Shown here piece by piece: positions 44,321 through 53,209 of a stretch of 64,000 nt of DNA. Numbering within the stretch: the first letter of the stretch is position 1; the number at the start of each line of letters is the position of its first letter. The position numbers were made by a program, and so were the translations under genes. This stretch comes from Microvirga brassicacearum (GTDB lineage Bacteria > Pseudomonadota > Alphaproteobacteria > Rhizobiales > Beijerinckiaceae). The notes beneath the pieces were generated by a model. It saw nothing but the letters and a program-made list of their open reading frames with translations, did not search any database and was not told the origin of the DNA. The stretch is from the NCBI RefSeq assembly GCF_008757455.1, contig NZ_VCMV01000015.1, positions 41,298-105,297 on the forward strand, in the 5' to 3' direction.

Positions 44321-45415
44321 CTACCGCTTGCGGGGCGTCTTTTTTAGCGAGTTACAGGTTTTTGTGATCCCTGCGAGCTTGGTCGCTCCCTCTTCGAAAG
44401 GCATAGCGTCAAAGCCGAGGAAAACAGGCGAGCTGTAAGTGCCTTGCACCATCACGCCCACGGTCCTAGCCTTCTCGATCCGCTCCAGTTGGCGGGCGGT
44501 CAGATAATACGCCGCGTTCAGCCAGCCATTCACGATCTGCTTGTCGGCGGGACGGATCGCCTCTCCGTCTCCATCGACGACCAACGAGTGAGCCTGAAGT
44601 GACATCGCCTCTTCCTCGCGCCCTTGCGGATCGAAGATGACGATGAGCATCATCCGCTCTCCCTCGGGACAGCTCAACATGAACTTGTTGATGCCAAAGA
44701 CGGTATCCCGCTCGCCCTTTAGGTAGATGAATCCGTCCCGGCTTTCGAGGGACCAGACCGTGCGTTCATAGCCTGAGTTGACGGCGCGCAGCCGCGTCAA
44801 TTCCGCCTTCGTCGGTTCATAGATCTCTTCCGGCCCGGCCTTGGTGGAGAGCGTGAAAAAATCGGGGTCCACATCCATTTCCCGGATGTACGCGACGATT
44901 GCCGCGGACGCGATCTGGGCGAGATCGGTCTCATTTTCCTGCTTCGTCTTGTACGAAAAGCGATGAACCCCGAACCGGGAATCGTCCCTCAGGTAGCGGA
45001 AGCGACCTCCTAGAAATGCCAGGGTGCAGGCGCTGTGGCATTCGCCTGGCCCGGACGACGGCAAATCCGCAAGGTCCGCTTTGCCTTGTCGACCGATGTC
45101 GGTCCGCAGATTGTACTTTCTAATGACGCGACCGAGTTCCATCCCGCCGAACAAGTTTCCGCCCCGCGAATTCAAAAGGACATGTGACTCGCCAGGGACT
45201 TGTTTGGACTGGATGAACTCCTCGAGCTTCCGCCCTGAATTGGGTTCGATTGGTCCATCGATAAAAATCCGCCAGGCAGTGCCGAGGATCGGCCGCAGCT
45301 CGGGTTTTGAAGCAAATCCCGTGATGCGCATCCCCGAGGATTCCGCATGTGCCTGGGAGGCGAGGGCAGTCAACACCAGGGTGACGCCCGCTACGAGAGC
45401 AGCAACTCGCTTCAT
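44321..45415 (-). CDS. periplasmic ClpP/crotonase-fold protein (COG3904-type)
   Basis: A 364-residue exported protein with a signal peptide (about 1-25, ending SQAHA). The domain that follows resembles the ClpP/crotonase fold of COG3904: IDGPIEPNSGRKLEEFIQ, HVLLNSRGGNLFGGMELGRVI, and GPGECHSACTLAFLGGRFRYL with a candidate nucleophile serine next to a cysteine. A C-terminal 150-residue part is less conserved. The ATG at 45415 begins the signal peptide. It may be a periplasmic hydrolase, but substrate and activity are unknown. Neighbours give no hint. Confidence 0.72.
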   Translation of the reverse strand: MKRVAALVAGVTLVLTALASQAHAESSGMRITGFASKPELRPILGTAWRIFIDGPIEPNSGRKLEEFIQSKQVPGESHVLLNSRGGNLFGGMELGRVIRKYNLRTDIGRQGKADLADLPSSGPGECHSACTLAFLGGRFRYLRDDSRFGVHRFSYKTKQENETDLAQIASAAIVAYIREMDVDPDFFTLSTKAGPEEIYEPTKAELTRLRAVNSGYERTVWSLESRDGFIYLKGERDTVFGINKFMLSCPEGERMMLIVIFDPQGREEEAMSLQAHSLVVDGDGEAIRPADKQIVNGWLNAAYYLTARQLERIEKARTVGVMVQGTYSSPVFLGFDAMPFEEGATKLAGITKTCNSLKKTPRKR

Positions 45416-46152
45416 GATCGATCTTGCCATCAGGAGGGTGATCAGAGTTCTTGCTGTCGGCATTGCCAAACTGTCAAGCATCTATCGCGCGCAGGGCACC
45501 GTACATGCACCGAAGTTCGATGAGTTCGGGCTTGTATTGGGGTCGCGAGCCTCAAGTAGGGGGGCGCGATCAAAACCGCCTGCTTAAAGAGTTCGCCGCC
45601 AGTGAATTCCGCCGCGCCGTCGCCGCACCTTCTGCTTATCATCGAATGCCGGATTTCACTCTTTAGCTATGCGGGCTCGCGCCTCCGACGGGCCGCGACG
45701 GATACGATCACAGGCGACGGATCACGCTGTCTCGTGAGTCTTTTGTGTTGAAGGGTTGACAGAATTCGCCGCGACACGGGATGAAGTGACGGCTGCTCTA
45801 GATCCGGACGGAAAACCCGATGTCTCTGACGACTCCTGACCTGATGACCCAGCTTGCCTTTTCCGCCTACAAGAACAAGGGCCGCTTTGCAGTTCTCCTC
45901 GCGTTTGGGAGCGCACGCGCTATTTGGCGATTGTCGGCGTCATGATCGAACTCGCCAACCGGTGCCAGTTCCTGGTCTGCGCGCCGTCGGAATTGTTCGC
46001 GAAAGCTGACATCGCTCTTTACAAAGCAGAAGGCGGTGTGACCTTGAGTCCGATCCTCGTGTCTTCCGACAAACAGCAGACGTACTGTATCTAAGAAGCG
46101 CCGTCGCTCGAAGCGATCCGCCAAGTGGTGCACGTTAGAAGGACGCGGGTGG
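45416..46152. other. gene-poor interval with a possible GGDEF scrap
   Basis: About 740 bases without a convincing gene. On the plus strand 45990-46031 reads ELFAKADIALYKAE, which resembles the end of a GGDEF domain (ADxALYxAK), but no upstream domain is present in frame. A short frame at 45820-45950 is unrecognised. The stretch looks like degenerate remains. Confidence 0.35.
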
Positions 46153-46965
46153 ATGACCGACCCTGCAGACGACCGGCTTTATCGTGATCCAGCTCTCGCC
46201 CAGTTCTATGATGTGGCAAACCAGTGGGGTGTCGACTTCGACTATTGCGTCTCCCTCGCATCCGATGCGATCTCGGTCCTTGATCTAGGCTGCGGAACAG
46301 GCCAATTGGCAAGCGCACTTGCGCGGAACCAGAAGGTAACAGGCGTCGATCCTGCTGCCGCCATGCTGGATATCGCGCGTCGGCGTCCAGGAGGAGACAA
46401 GGTTGCTTGGGTCCAGGCCGATACACGCTCTGTCCGTTTGGGGGAGCGTTTTGATCTGATTGTCCTCACAGGCCATGTGTTCCAGGTGTTCCTGAGTGAC
46501 GAGGAACAGAAGGCTGTTCTGGCGACGATTTCAGCCCATCTCAATCCAGATGGGCGGTTCATCTTCGATAGCCGCAATCCTAGGCTCAGGACTTGGGAGG
46601 GACGGAACCGCCACAACAGTCTGCATCGCCTCGAAGATCCGCAGCTGGGTACCATCGAGGCTTGGAATGAGCCTTCCTACGATGAGACCAACAACGTATT
46701 GACCTATGAGAATGGCTATACGGTTCTTGGCTCGGGCCAAACGGTCTCAGCAACGGCGCAGATCCGCTACACCTTTCAGGAGGAGCTTGCAGCCATGATA
46801 GAGGCGGCTGGGCTGGTTGTTGAGAGATGGCTCGGCGATTGGGAGGGGAACCCATACCGTCCAGAGGCTAGGGAAATCATCCCCGTGGGCCGCTTAGCTT
46901 ACACGCCTTCCAGCAAATTTTGCGAGACGGATTCACGGTCCGGACCCATTAAAGTGGTTTGCTAG
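46153..46965 (+). CDS. class I SAM-dependent methyltransferase
   Basis: A 270-residue soluble protein with the Rossmann methyltransferase motifs: VLDLGCGTGQLASAL (motif I), TGVDPAAAMLDIARRR (post I), VQADTRSVRLGERFDLIVLTGHVFQ (motifs II/III) and HLNPDGRFIFDSRNPRL. These bind S-adenosylmethionine. The acceptor cannot be predicted. It is monocistronic as far as can be seen, between a gene-poor stretch and the convergent cupin gene. Confidence 0.88.
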   Translation: MTDPADDRLYRDPALAQFYDVANQWGVDFDYCVSLASDAISVLDLGCGTGQLASALARNQKVTGVDPAAAMLDIARRRPGGDKVAWVQADTRSVRLGERFDLIVLTGHVFQVFLSDEEQKAVLATISAHLNPDGRFIFDSRNPRLRTWEGRNRHNSLHRLEDPQLGTIEAWNEPSYDETNNVLTYENGYTVLGSGQTVSATAQIRYTFQEELAAMIEAAGLVVERWLGDWEGNPYRPEAREIIPVGRLAYTPSSKFCETDSRSGPIKVVC

Positions 46966-47085
46966 TTAGACGATTTGTGATTCACCGCTTCCGATAGGAG
47001 GCTACGAATGAACGGGACTGCTGGGACGGAGCATGCTGATGTCAGACATCACGGCTCCAGCTCGATTGCACTTGTCGGTCACGAG

Positions 47086-47460
47086 CTACCATCGCCAGAA
47101 GCGGGTGCGTTCGCGTAAATAAAATAACAACTTGCGGGTCCGTTCGATGATGGTCCATTTACCTCGCCAGCCACGAGGCAGGATGATCACGTCGCCGGGT
47201 CCGTAAGTTGATGTGAAGCCATCTACACCGGTCAGCGATGCGCGGCCAAAGATAAGGTGGCAAATTTCGGAGGACGTATCCCGGACGGCCGAAAAGGTTC
47301 CCGGGGTGCACTCCCAGACACCGACAGAAACGCTGCCGTCGTCCGAGCGCCACAGGGTGCTGGCAGCCTCGACCTGGCCGGGTGTCAATGTGGTCTTTTT
47401 AGCAGAATAGGGGCCGAGTTCCCGGTGGTGGAGATCCCCGTATCCAAGCAGATTGATCAT
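47086..47460 (-). CDS. cupin-domain protein
   Basis: A 124-residue protein with a single cupin barrel: STLWRSDDGSVSVGVWECTPG, then EICHLIFGRASL and the second cupin motif YGPGDVIILPRGWRGKWTI. It resembles the cupin_3 (DUF861) group often beside amine and ureide catabolism genes. It lies 54 bases downstream of the FAD oxidase gene on the same strand and is the probable last gene of the transporter operon. It may be an isomerase or regulator of the pathway; nothing more specific can be said. Confidence 0.77.
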   Translation of the reverse strand: MINLLGYGDLHHRELGPYSAKKTTLTPGQVEAASTLWRSDDGSVSVGVWECTPGTFSAVRDTSSEICHLIFGRASLTGVDGFTSTYGPGDVIILPRGWRGKWTIIERTRKLLFYLRERTRFWRW

Positions 47461-47514
47461 TTGAATTTCTCCGGCGCAGCCACTTCCTCGGGAGGAAGGC
47501 TCTGTAAAAATTCT

Positions 47515-48903
47515 TTATGCGCGCCCCGTCAGTCGGTTTGCGGCGGACGCGAGCCATGATGTCCGTGTTCCACCGCGTGCCTCGATGCGATCGGCGAACT
47601 GATACATCTGGTACATGCTGTGCACCCCCAACCAGCGCAGGGGCTCGGGTTCCCACTGCTTGACCTCCCGGTTGACCCAGGGCAGGTGGACGAGCCGGCT
47701 ATCGCGTCGCAAAATGAGGTCGCACAATGTTCGCCCCGAGAGATTGGACGTCGAGACTCCGCGGCCGACGTAACCCCCGGCCCATCCAATTCCGGTCTTC
47801 CAATCGAGTCCGACCGTTGCGCACCAATCGCGCGGCACGCCAAGAACACCGCACCAAGCATGATCGATCCGTGCAGCTTGGGCCTGCGGAAGCACACGAA
47901 CTAGAATCTCGTGCAGCTTGCGGATGGTCTCGTGCTGGGTGTGACCGCGCTGATCGATCCGCGAGCCGAACCGATAGGGAACGCCTCGTCCGCCCATCGC
48001 AATACGCCCCTTGCGCGTCCGTTGGGCATAACAATACGCGTGCGAGTTGTCCCCCAGAAGCTCGTTTCCTGCCCAGCCGATCTCATCCCACGTGCTGTCG
48101 GAAAGGGGCTCCGTAATGATGAGGGCGCTATTCAGTGGCAGCCAAAGGCGCTCAAGGCCAGAGATGCCGGCGGTAAATCCTTCCGTTGCACGCACGATGG
48201 TCTCAGCCCGGACGATTCCCCGAGAGGTCGTGACCCGGCCCGATTCGATCAGCGTAACGCCCGTCTGTTCATAGATCGGGACGCCCAGCCTCTCGACGGC
48301 CGCCGCGAGACCGCGCACCAGCTTTGCCGGCTGGACCCGCGCAGATCCACTGCTGGCGATCGAGCCAAGCGCGTTCTTGACCCTGATGCGCACCTTGGTT
48401 TCATCTGGGCCGAGAAGCTCGAAACGCTCGTTGGGAACCTGCCAATCGATAGAATAGCGGTGCTTCTTTTTTAGGCGCGACCATTGCGCGGGGGTTGCCG
48501 CCACCATGAGGTTGTCGACACGCACAACGTCGGCGTCGATCCCTTCCGCTTCCGTCACACGGATAATCTCTTCCACGCTTTCGTGCATGATCCTGTCCAT
48601 CTCGATCACGCCGGCCCGGCTGGAGCCGCTCAGATATTTCTCCCGCGACCAACTGATCCCACCCTGGAGGAACCCGCCATTGCGCCCGGATGCACCAAAG
48701 CCCGCAAACTCCCTCTCGACCACGACAACGCGAAGGTTTGGGTCGGCTTTCTTTAAATAGTAGGCCGTCCAGAGTCCCGTGAATCCGGCTCCAACGATGC
48801 AGACATCCACGTGCTGGTCGCCAGGCAGCGGATCGCGGTAGTCCGGAACACCGCCCATATCGGCGAACCAGAACGAGAGGTTGCCGTTCGTCTTGACCTC
48901 CAT
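47515..48903 (-). CDS. FAD-dependent amine oxidase, PuuB-like (DAO superfamily)
   Basis: A 462-residue flavoprotein. An N-terminal dinucleotide fold has VCIVGAGFTGLWTAYYLKK, then VVVEREFAGFGASGRNGGF, a hallmark of gamma-glutamylputrescine oxidase relatives. The later WCGVLGVPRDWCATVG and GYVGRGVSTSNLSGRTL close the FAD site. It should oxidise a secondary or primary amine to an aldehyde with release of H2O2. The ATG at 48903 has AAGGA upstream. It lies 64 bases after the permease gene. Together with the aldehyde dehydrogenase it suggests amine-to-acid conversion. Confidence 0.85.
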   Translation of the reverse strand: MEVKTNGNLSFWFADMGGVPDYRDPLPGDQHVDVCIVGAGFTGLWTAYYLKKADPNLRVVVVEREFAGFGASGRNGGFLQGGISWSREKYLSGSSRAGVIEMDRIMHESVEEIIRVTEAEGIDADVVRVDNLMVAATPAQWSRLKKKHRYSIDWQVPNERFELLGPDETKVRIRVKNALGSIASSGSARVQPAKLVRGLAAAVERLGVPIYEQTGVTLIESGRVTTSRGIVRAETIVRATEGFTAGISGLERLWLPLNSALIITEPLSDSTWDEIGWAGNELLGDNSHAYCYAQRTRKGRIAMGGRGVPYRFGSRIDQRGHTQHETIRKLHEILVRVLPQAQAARIDHAWCGVLGVPRDWCATVGLDWKTGIGWAGGYVGRGVSTSNLSGRTLCDLILRRDSRLVHLPWVNREVKQWEPEPLRWLGVHSMYQMYQFADRIEARGGTRTSWLASAANRLTGRA

Positions 48904-48967
48904 GGTCAATTTCCTTTCATCGGCCGGATTCGAACAAGGTGCTGCCGCTAAGATCGCGAGGCTCAGA

Positions 48968-49843
48968 TCAAGTCGCCGAACCGGGGGGTGCTTTGTCGCG
49001 TTGAAGAACCACGCTGAGCAAGGCAAGGATTCCGGACCCAACCATCAGGAACAGGGAAACGGCGTTGAGAACTGGCGTTGAACCTACTTTCACCATGCGA
49101 TCGTACATCGTGATTGTCAGTGGCGCATCGGAACCAACAAGCATTAGGGTGGTGTTGAAATTCTCGAATGATACGAGAAATGCGACCAGGAAAGCCGCCG
49201 TGAGAGCGGGCGCCAGAAACGGCAGGGTCACCGTGGCAAGCACTCGCGGCCGGCTGGCACCGAGATTTAGGGCAGCCTCCTCCAGCGAGATATCGAATTT
49301 TCTCAAACGCGCTGCGATGACGAGGGAGGTAATAGTTGTCAGGAAGGAAAACTGACCGAGAATTACCAGGGTGAGGCCCGGGCGCAAGATCGACCAATCC
49401 TGACCAAGCGCTTGCTCGACGCCATTCGCAATCATGCTCGCGAAGACCAGAACCGATATGCCGATGATGACCCCCGGGATAACCAACGGGATCACGAGGA
49501 GGACAAACAGGGCGCTTTTGAACGGAAAATCCCTGCGCTCGAAGAGGAAGGCGTTGCATGTGCCGACCGCAACCGCCATCGCCGACACGATGATGCCGAC
49601 ATACAAGGATGTCTGCAACCCGCGCATCAGGCGCCGGTCATGGAACATTCCGATCTTTGGTTCGGTGTCGCTGAAGAACCAGTCCAGCGTGAAGCCGTTC
49701 CAGGGCAGGGCAGGGAACTGGGAATCGTTGAAGGCAAAAACGCCCGCGGCCAAGAGCGGGGCCGCCAGATAGGCGAAGAATGCGACCAGGTAACCTTTGT
49801 AGATCAGCCGGAACGCCCGGGATTGCAGTGCCGCTACATTCAT
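48968..49843 (-). CDS. ABC transporter permease, PotC-type
   Basis: A 291-residue protein with six membrane helices and the EAA loop EEAALNLGASRPRVLATVTLPFLAPAL near residues 195-220. It is the second permease of a polyamine/opine-type importer. It lies seven bases after the partner permease. The N-terminal helix YLVAFFAYLAAPLLAAGVFAFND is typical of the PotC side. Substrate is unknown, though likely a cationic amine or opine-like compound given the neighbours. Confidence 0.9.
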   Translation of the reverse strand: MNVAALQSRAFRLIYKGYLVAFFAYLAAPLLAAGVFAFNDSQFPALPWNGFTLDWFFSDTEPKIGMFHDRRLMRGLQTSLYVGIIVSAMAVAVGTCNAFLFERRDFPFKSALFVLLVIPLVIPGVIIGISVLVFASMIANGVEQALGQDWSILRPGLTLVILGQFSFLTTITSLVIAARLRKFDISLEEAALNLGASRPRVLATVTLPFLAPALTAAFLVAFLVSFENFNTTLMLVGSDAPLTITMYDRMVKVGSTPVLNAVSLFLMVGSGILALLSVVLQRDKAPPGSAT

Positions 49844-49850
49844 TTTGCGA

Positions 49851-50720
49851 CTAATCCTTTGCCACCGTTGTGGCCAGTTTCTGACCTGTCAGACGCAAGC
49901 CGAGCCAGACCACAAAGGAAGTGAATGCGAGCAGCAGCACGCCGAAGGTTGCACCTGATTCCCAGTTGTAACGGGTTATGAACTGGTCGTAGATCTGCTC
50001 GGTGAACCACATGCTGTTCTTGCCGCCCAACAGGATTGGTGTGAGATAGCTTCCTGCGGTCATCATGAAGACGATGATGCACCCGGCCACGATGCCTGGC
50101 ATCGCATATGGCACAACGATGCGCCGAAAGACCGTTATCCGGCTTCCACCGAGATTGTGGCCGGCCTCGAGCAAGCTGTTGTCCATGCCATTGAGAGTCG
50201 AAACGAGCGGAACGATCATGAACAGGACTACGGTGTAGACGAGACCGACGACCACCGTCGCGTCGTTGTAGAGGAGTTCGATCGGTCCCTTGATGATGCC
50301 GATCGCCTGAAGAGCACCCGAAATCAGGCCCGTCTCTCTCAGAAGCACGATCCAGCCGAATGCGCGCACAAGATCGCTCACCCACAGCGGTACCAGGCAC
50401 AGCAGAAACAGCGCAGTCTGCGAGCGGTAAGGGGCGATCTTAGCGATGTAATAGGCAACTGGAAATCCGACCAGCAGCGCAAGAAACGTGACCAGGATCG
50501 ACATGACGGCGGTCCGCAGAAGCGTGTTCCAGTAAATCGGCTCCTGGACGAAAGCGAGATAGTTCGCGAGACCGAACGTAAACTGACGCGGGCCAACCTT
50601 CTCGCGCAGGGAAATGCCGACGATGCCGAGTTGCGGAAGCACTACGAGCAAAAGAATCCAAAGGAGAAATGGAGTCAGCAACAGAAGGAGTGACAGTCTT
50701 TGCGCATCCTTTTGCAACAC
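49851..50720 (-). CDS. ABC transporter permease, PotB-type
   Basis: A 289-residue protein with six membrane helices and an EAA loop EAGHNLGGSRITVFRRIVVPYAMPGI. The N-terminal segment LLLLLTPFLLWILLLVVLPQLGI and the region SDLVRAFGWIVLLRETGLI are characteristic of PotB/PotH proteins. The GTG at 50720 lies four bases after the ATPase stop, with GGAG ten bases upstream; a longer frame would overlap the ATPase gene by about 100 bases. It pairs with the PotC-type permease. Confidence 0.9.
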   Translation of the reverse strand: MLQKDAQRLSLLLLLTPFLLWILLLVVLPQLGIVGISLREKVGPRQFTFGLANYLAFVQEPIYWNTLLRTAVMSILVTFLALLVGFPVAYYIAKIAPYRSQTALFLLCLVPLWVSDLVRAFGWIVLLRETGLISGALQAIGIIKGPIELLYNDATVVVGLVYTVVLFMIVPLVSTLNGMDNSLLEAGHNLGGSRITVFRRIVVPYAMPGIVAGCIIVFMMTAGSYLTPILLGGKNSMWFTEQIYDQFITRYNWESGATFGVLLLAFTSFVVWLGLRLTGQKLATTVAKD

Positions 50721-50724
50721 GGCT

Positions 50725-51810
50725 CTAGCGCTCCTTCGCCGGGAAGCATTGGGTGTCTGCGAAGGCCCAATTGAGATGCGCAGGATCGCCTGGCTTGATC
50801 GGCGAAGAGCGGTCGACACCATTGATGGCGACTTCGATCAACTCCCGGCTGTCGATCCGGACCAGCGCGCGGCTGTTCGCACCATTGAACAGGAGAGAAT
50901 CGACAGTTCCCGTGAGCGTGTTTTGCGTTTCCCTACGAACGCCCCCGAAGGCGATGCAATCGGGCCGGACAAAGATTTCGGCAGAGTCACCGGGGGAAAG
51001 GGCGGACGCGCCACAGTTCGCTACGATCGTGTCTCCGCCCGACGTGACAATTTCGGCCTCCCCGTTTGATATGCGATTCACCTTTCCATGCCAGCGATTG
51101 CTGTCGCCGACGAAGCCTGCCACGAAGGCAGTGCGAGGGTTGTGGTATAGTTCCTGCGGCGTGCCGATCTGTTCGAACTTGCCCGCATTCATCACCGCCA
51201 CGTGATCGGACATGACCAGTGCTTCCGATTGATCGTGCGTGATGTAGAGAAATGTCGTGTCGAACTGGTGCTGGAGCAGCTTCAATTCGATCTTCATCCG
51301 CTCGCGGAGCTTGAGATCAAGCGCGCCGAGAGGTTCGTCCAGCAGGAGAACATCCGGCTCGAGCACCATGCAACGCGCGATGGCAATACGCTGCTTCTGA
51401 CCACCGGAGAGCTGATGGATCTGCTTCTGCGCGACGTCGGGCAGCCCAATCCGTTCCAGAACTGCACCGACCTTGCGGGTGATGTCAGCCTTGGAGGCGC
51501 CGCGACAGCGCAAGCCGTAGGCGATGTTTTCGCCCACGTTCATCATGGGAAACAAGGCCAGATGCTGGAACACCATCTTGACATTGCGCTTGTTGGGAGG
51601 GGATCCGAGCACCGAACGTCCCTTGATCTTGATGTCGCCGGAACTCGGGTCCTCGAACCCGGCGATCATCCGCATCAGGGTGGTCTTGCCGCAGCCCGAA
51701 GGTCCAAGGATCGAGAAGAAGGATCCTCCCGGGATTTCGAGGGAAACGCCGTCCACAGCCGTGAAGGCTCCAAAGCGCTTGGTCAGATTCTCGCACTGCA
51801 AGTCATACAT
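50725..51810 (-). CDS. ABC transporter ATPase, PotA-type
   Basis: A 361-residue ATPase. It has Walker A GPSGCGKTTL, Q loop FQHLALFP, signature LSGGQKQRIAIARCM, Walker B VLLLDEPLGALD and the H loop THDQSEALV. The last 100 residues form a TOBE-type regulatory domain (SNRWHGKVNRISNGEAEIV). It powers the polyamine-type importer. A hairpin stands between it and the upstream binding-protein gene. Confidence 0.93.
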   Translation of the reverse strand: MYDLQCENLTKRFGAFTAVDGVSLEIPGGSFFSILGPSGCGKTTLMRMIAGFEDPSSGDIKIKGRSVLGSPPNKRNVKMVFQHLALFPMMNVGENIAYGLRCRGASKADITRKVGAVLERIGLPDVAQKQIHQLSGGQKQRIAIARCMVLEPDVLLLDEPLGALDLKLRERMKIELKLLQHQFDTTFLYITHDQSEALVMSDHVAVMNAGKFEQIGTPQELYHNPRTAFVAGFVGDSNRWHGKVNRISNGEAEIVTSGGDTIVANCGASALSPGDSAEIFVRPDCIAFGGVRRETQNTLTGTVDSLLFNGANSRALVRIDSRELIEVAINGVDRSSPIKPGDPAHLNWAFADTQCFPAKER

Positions 51811-51832
51811 GCTGGGTGATCCGCAAAATAAC

Positions 51833-51859
51833 GGCGGGATGAGCCCGGCCCATCCCGCC
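51833..51859 (-). terminator. hairpin after the binding-protein gene
   Basis: GGCGGGATG (51833-51841) pairs with CATCCCGCC (51851-51859). On the minus strand it lies just after the binding-protein stop and is followed by GTTATTTTG. It is probably a partial terminator or RNA-stabilising hairpin that favours binding protein over transporter subunits. Confidence 0.55.
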
Positions 51860-51873
51860 TTTCAAGAATGGTC

Positions 51874-52956
51874 TTAGTTGGAGGCAGCCTTGATGCGTTC
51901 CAGGGCCTTACCCTCCATGTCCTCGATACCCGGAGGAATATTCGCGAAAAACTTGAGGTTCGCCAGATCTTTGTCCGTAAACGCCGCCTTGGCTGCCGCC
52001 TTCTTGTCGTCCGGCAGCAGATCGATCGCCCCTTTGACTGCGGCCATCGAGCCGGACTTCGCCGACATGAGCGTTACGATCTCGGGCTGCAGCACGAAAT
52101 TGATCCACTTGTAGGCGGCGGCGTCCGCTTCGCCCTTCTTGGGGAGTGCGAAGGTGTCGATCCAGGTAAGCGCACCGGTTGACGGCGGTACATAGAGGAT
52201 ATTGCTGTTCTGCCCTGCAAGTTTGTAGGCGGTTGAGTCCCATGTTTCGGACACGACCACTTCGCCCGACAGCATCAGAGCCGAAAGATCGTCGCCGCTG
52301 TTCCAGTAGGCCTTGATGTTGCTCTTGCACGCGATCAGCTTCGCGGTGACCTCGTCGAGGATCTTCTGGTATTCTCCGAGGTTGGCGTACGCCGCGAAGG
52401 GGTCCTTGCCCAGCGAGAACGCCGTCCCGAGCAGAATGGTCCGCCTCAGCCGCATCGACGTGCGGCCCTTGTATTGCGGATCGCAAAGATCGGCCCATCC
52501 TTTGGCGTTGGGGGCCTTCGTCTTGTCGACCATGATGCCGGATGTTCCCCAATGATGAGGAACCGCGTAGACGCCGCCATCGATCGTGGTGTTGGCTTTC
52601 ACCGCGTCCAGCAAGTTCGGGGCCATCACCCCGGTATTGATCTTCGACAGATCCATCGGCTTGTAGATGCCGTACTCCTTTTGCACGGCACTGATGCGGT
52701 CGTGACTGGGCTGCGCGACGTCATAGCCCGCTCCGCCGGTCGCCCGGAGTTTGGCGATCATCTCCTCGTTGTTGGAGAAAGTGACCTGCACCTTGATATC
52801 TGGATACTTTTTCTCGAAGAGTTCGATGACCTTCTCGGGGGCGTAGCTCCCCCAGGTCAGGAGCCGCAGGGTCTCCGCTTGAGCCGACGCGGTGCCGATC
52901 AGGAATGTTGCGCCAAGTGCGCTCGCAAGGAAATATTTGAGTCCGGGTTTCGTCAT
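51874..52956 (-). CDS. periplasmic binding protein, PotD/PotF-type (copy 1)
   Basis: A 360-residue exported protein with signal peptide about 1-27 (ending SAQA). The mature part starts ETLRLLTWGSYAPEKVIELFEKKYPDIKV in pieces, and has KLRATGGAGYDVAQPSHDRISAV and VPHHWGTSGIMVDKTKAP, of the spermidine/putrescine-binding family. It is the first gene of the importer operon, with an operator-like element 139 bases upstream shared with mocR. It is closely related to copy 2, encoded next on the strand. Confidence 0.92.
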   Translation of the reverse strand: MTKPGLKYFLASALGATFLIGTASAQAETLRLLTWGSYAPEKVIELFEKKYPDIKVQVTFSNNEEMIAKLRATGGAGYDVAQPSHDRISAVQKEYGIYKPMDLSKINTGVMAPNLLDAVKANTTIDGGVYAVPHHWGTSGIMVDKTKAPNAKGWADLCDPQYKGRTSMRLRRTILLGTAFSLGKDPFAAYANLGEYQKILDEVTAKLIACKSNIKAYWNSGDDLSALMLSGEVVVSETWDSTAYKLAGQNSNILYVPPSTGALTWIDTFALPKKGEADAAAYKWINFVLQPEIVTLMSAKSGSMAAVKGAIDLLPDDKKAAAKAAFTDKDLANLKFFANIPPGIEDMEGKALERIKAASN

Positions 52957-53094
52957 GCTGGTTCTCCCCTTCGCCAGTCTGGCCTGGCGGTAATTTCGGC
53001 GTCCGGATGGCGCGGCTGGACGATTTCTGTCGAACGTCCTTTACCGGCAAGCCGAGCCCATGAACTAAGCTTGTGAAATGGTCAGGCAAACAGA

Positions 53095-53122
53095 TCCATT
53101 TTCGATAAGCTTGCAGACCAAT
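53095..53122. promoter_or_regulatory. operator-like element upstream of binding-protein copy 1, shared with mocR
   Basis: TCCATTTTCGATAA, nine bases, then CCAAT. The mocR promoter at 57127-57154 has TCCATTTTGGATAA, nine bases, then CCAAT. One base differs among the 19 fixed positions. Confidence 0.6.
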
Positions 53123-53209
53123 TCTGTAGGCGCGGGCTTCGCAAACCGAGTGATCTGCAGAATGACCAGCGTGGCTCCGGCTTCGAGCCACGCCGAGGAG
53201 TTCCATCGT

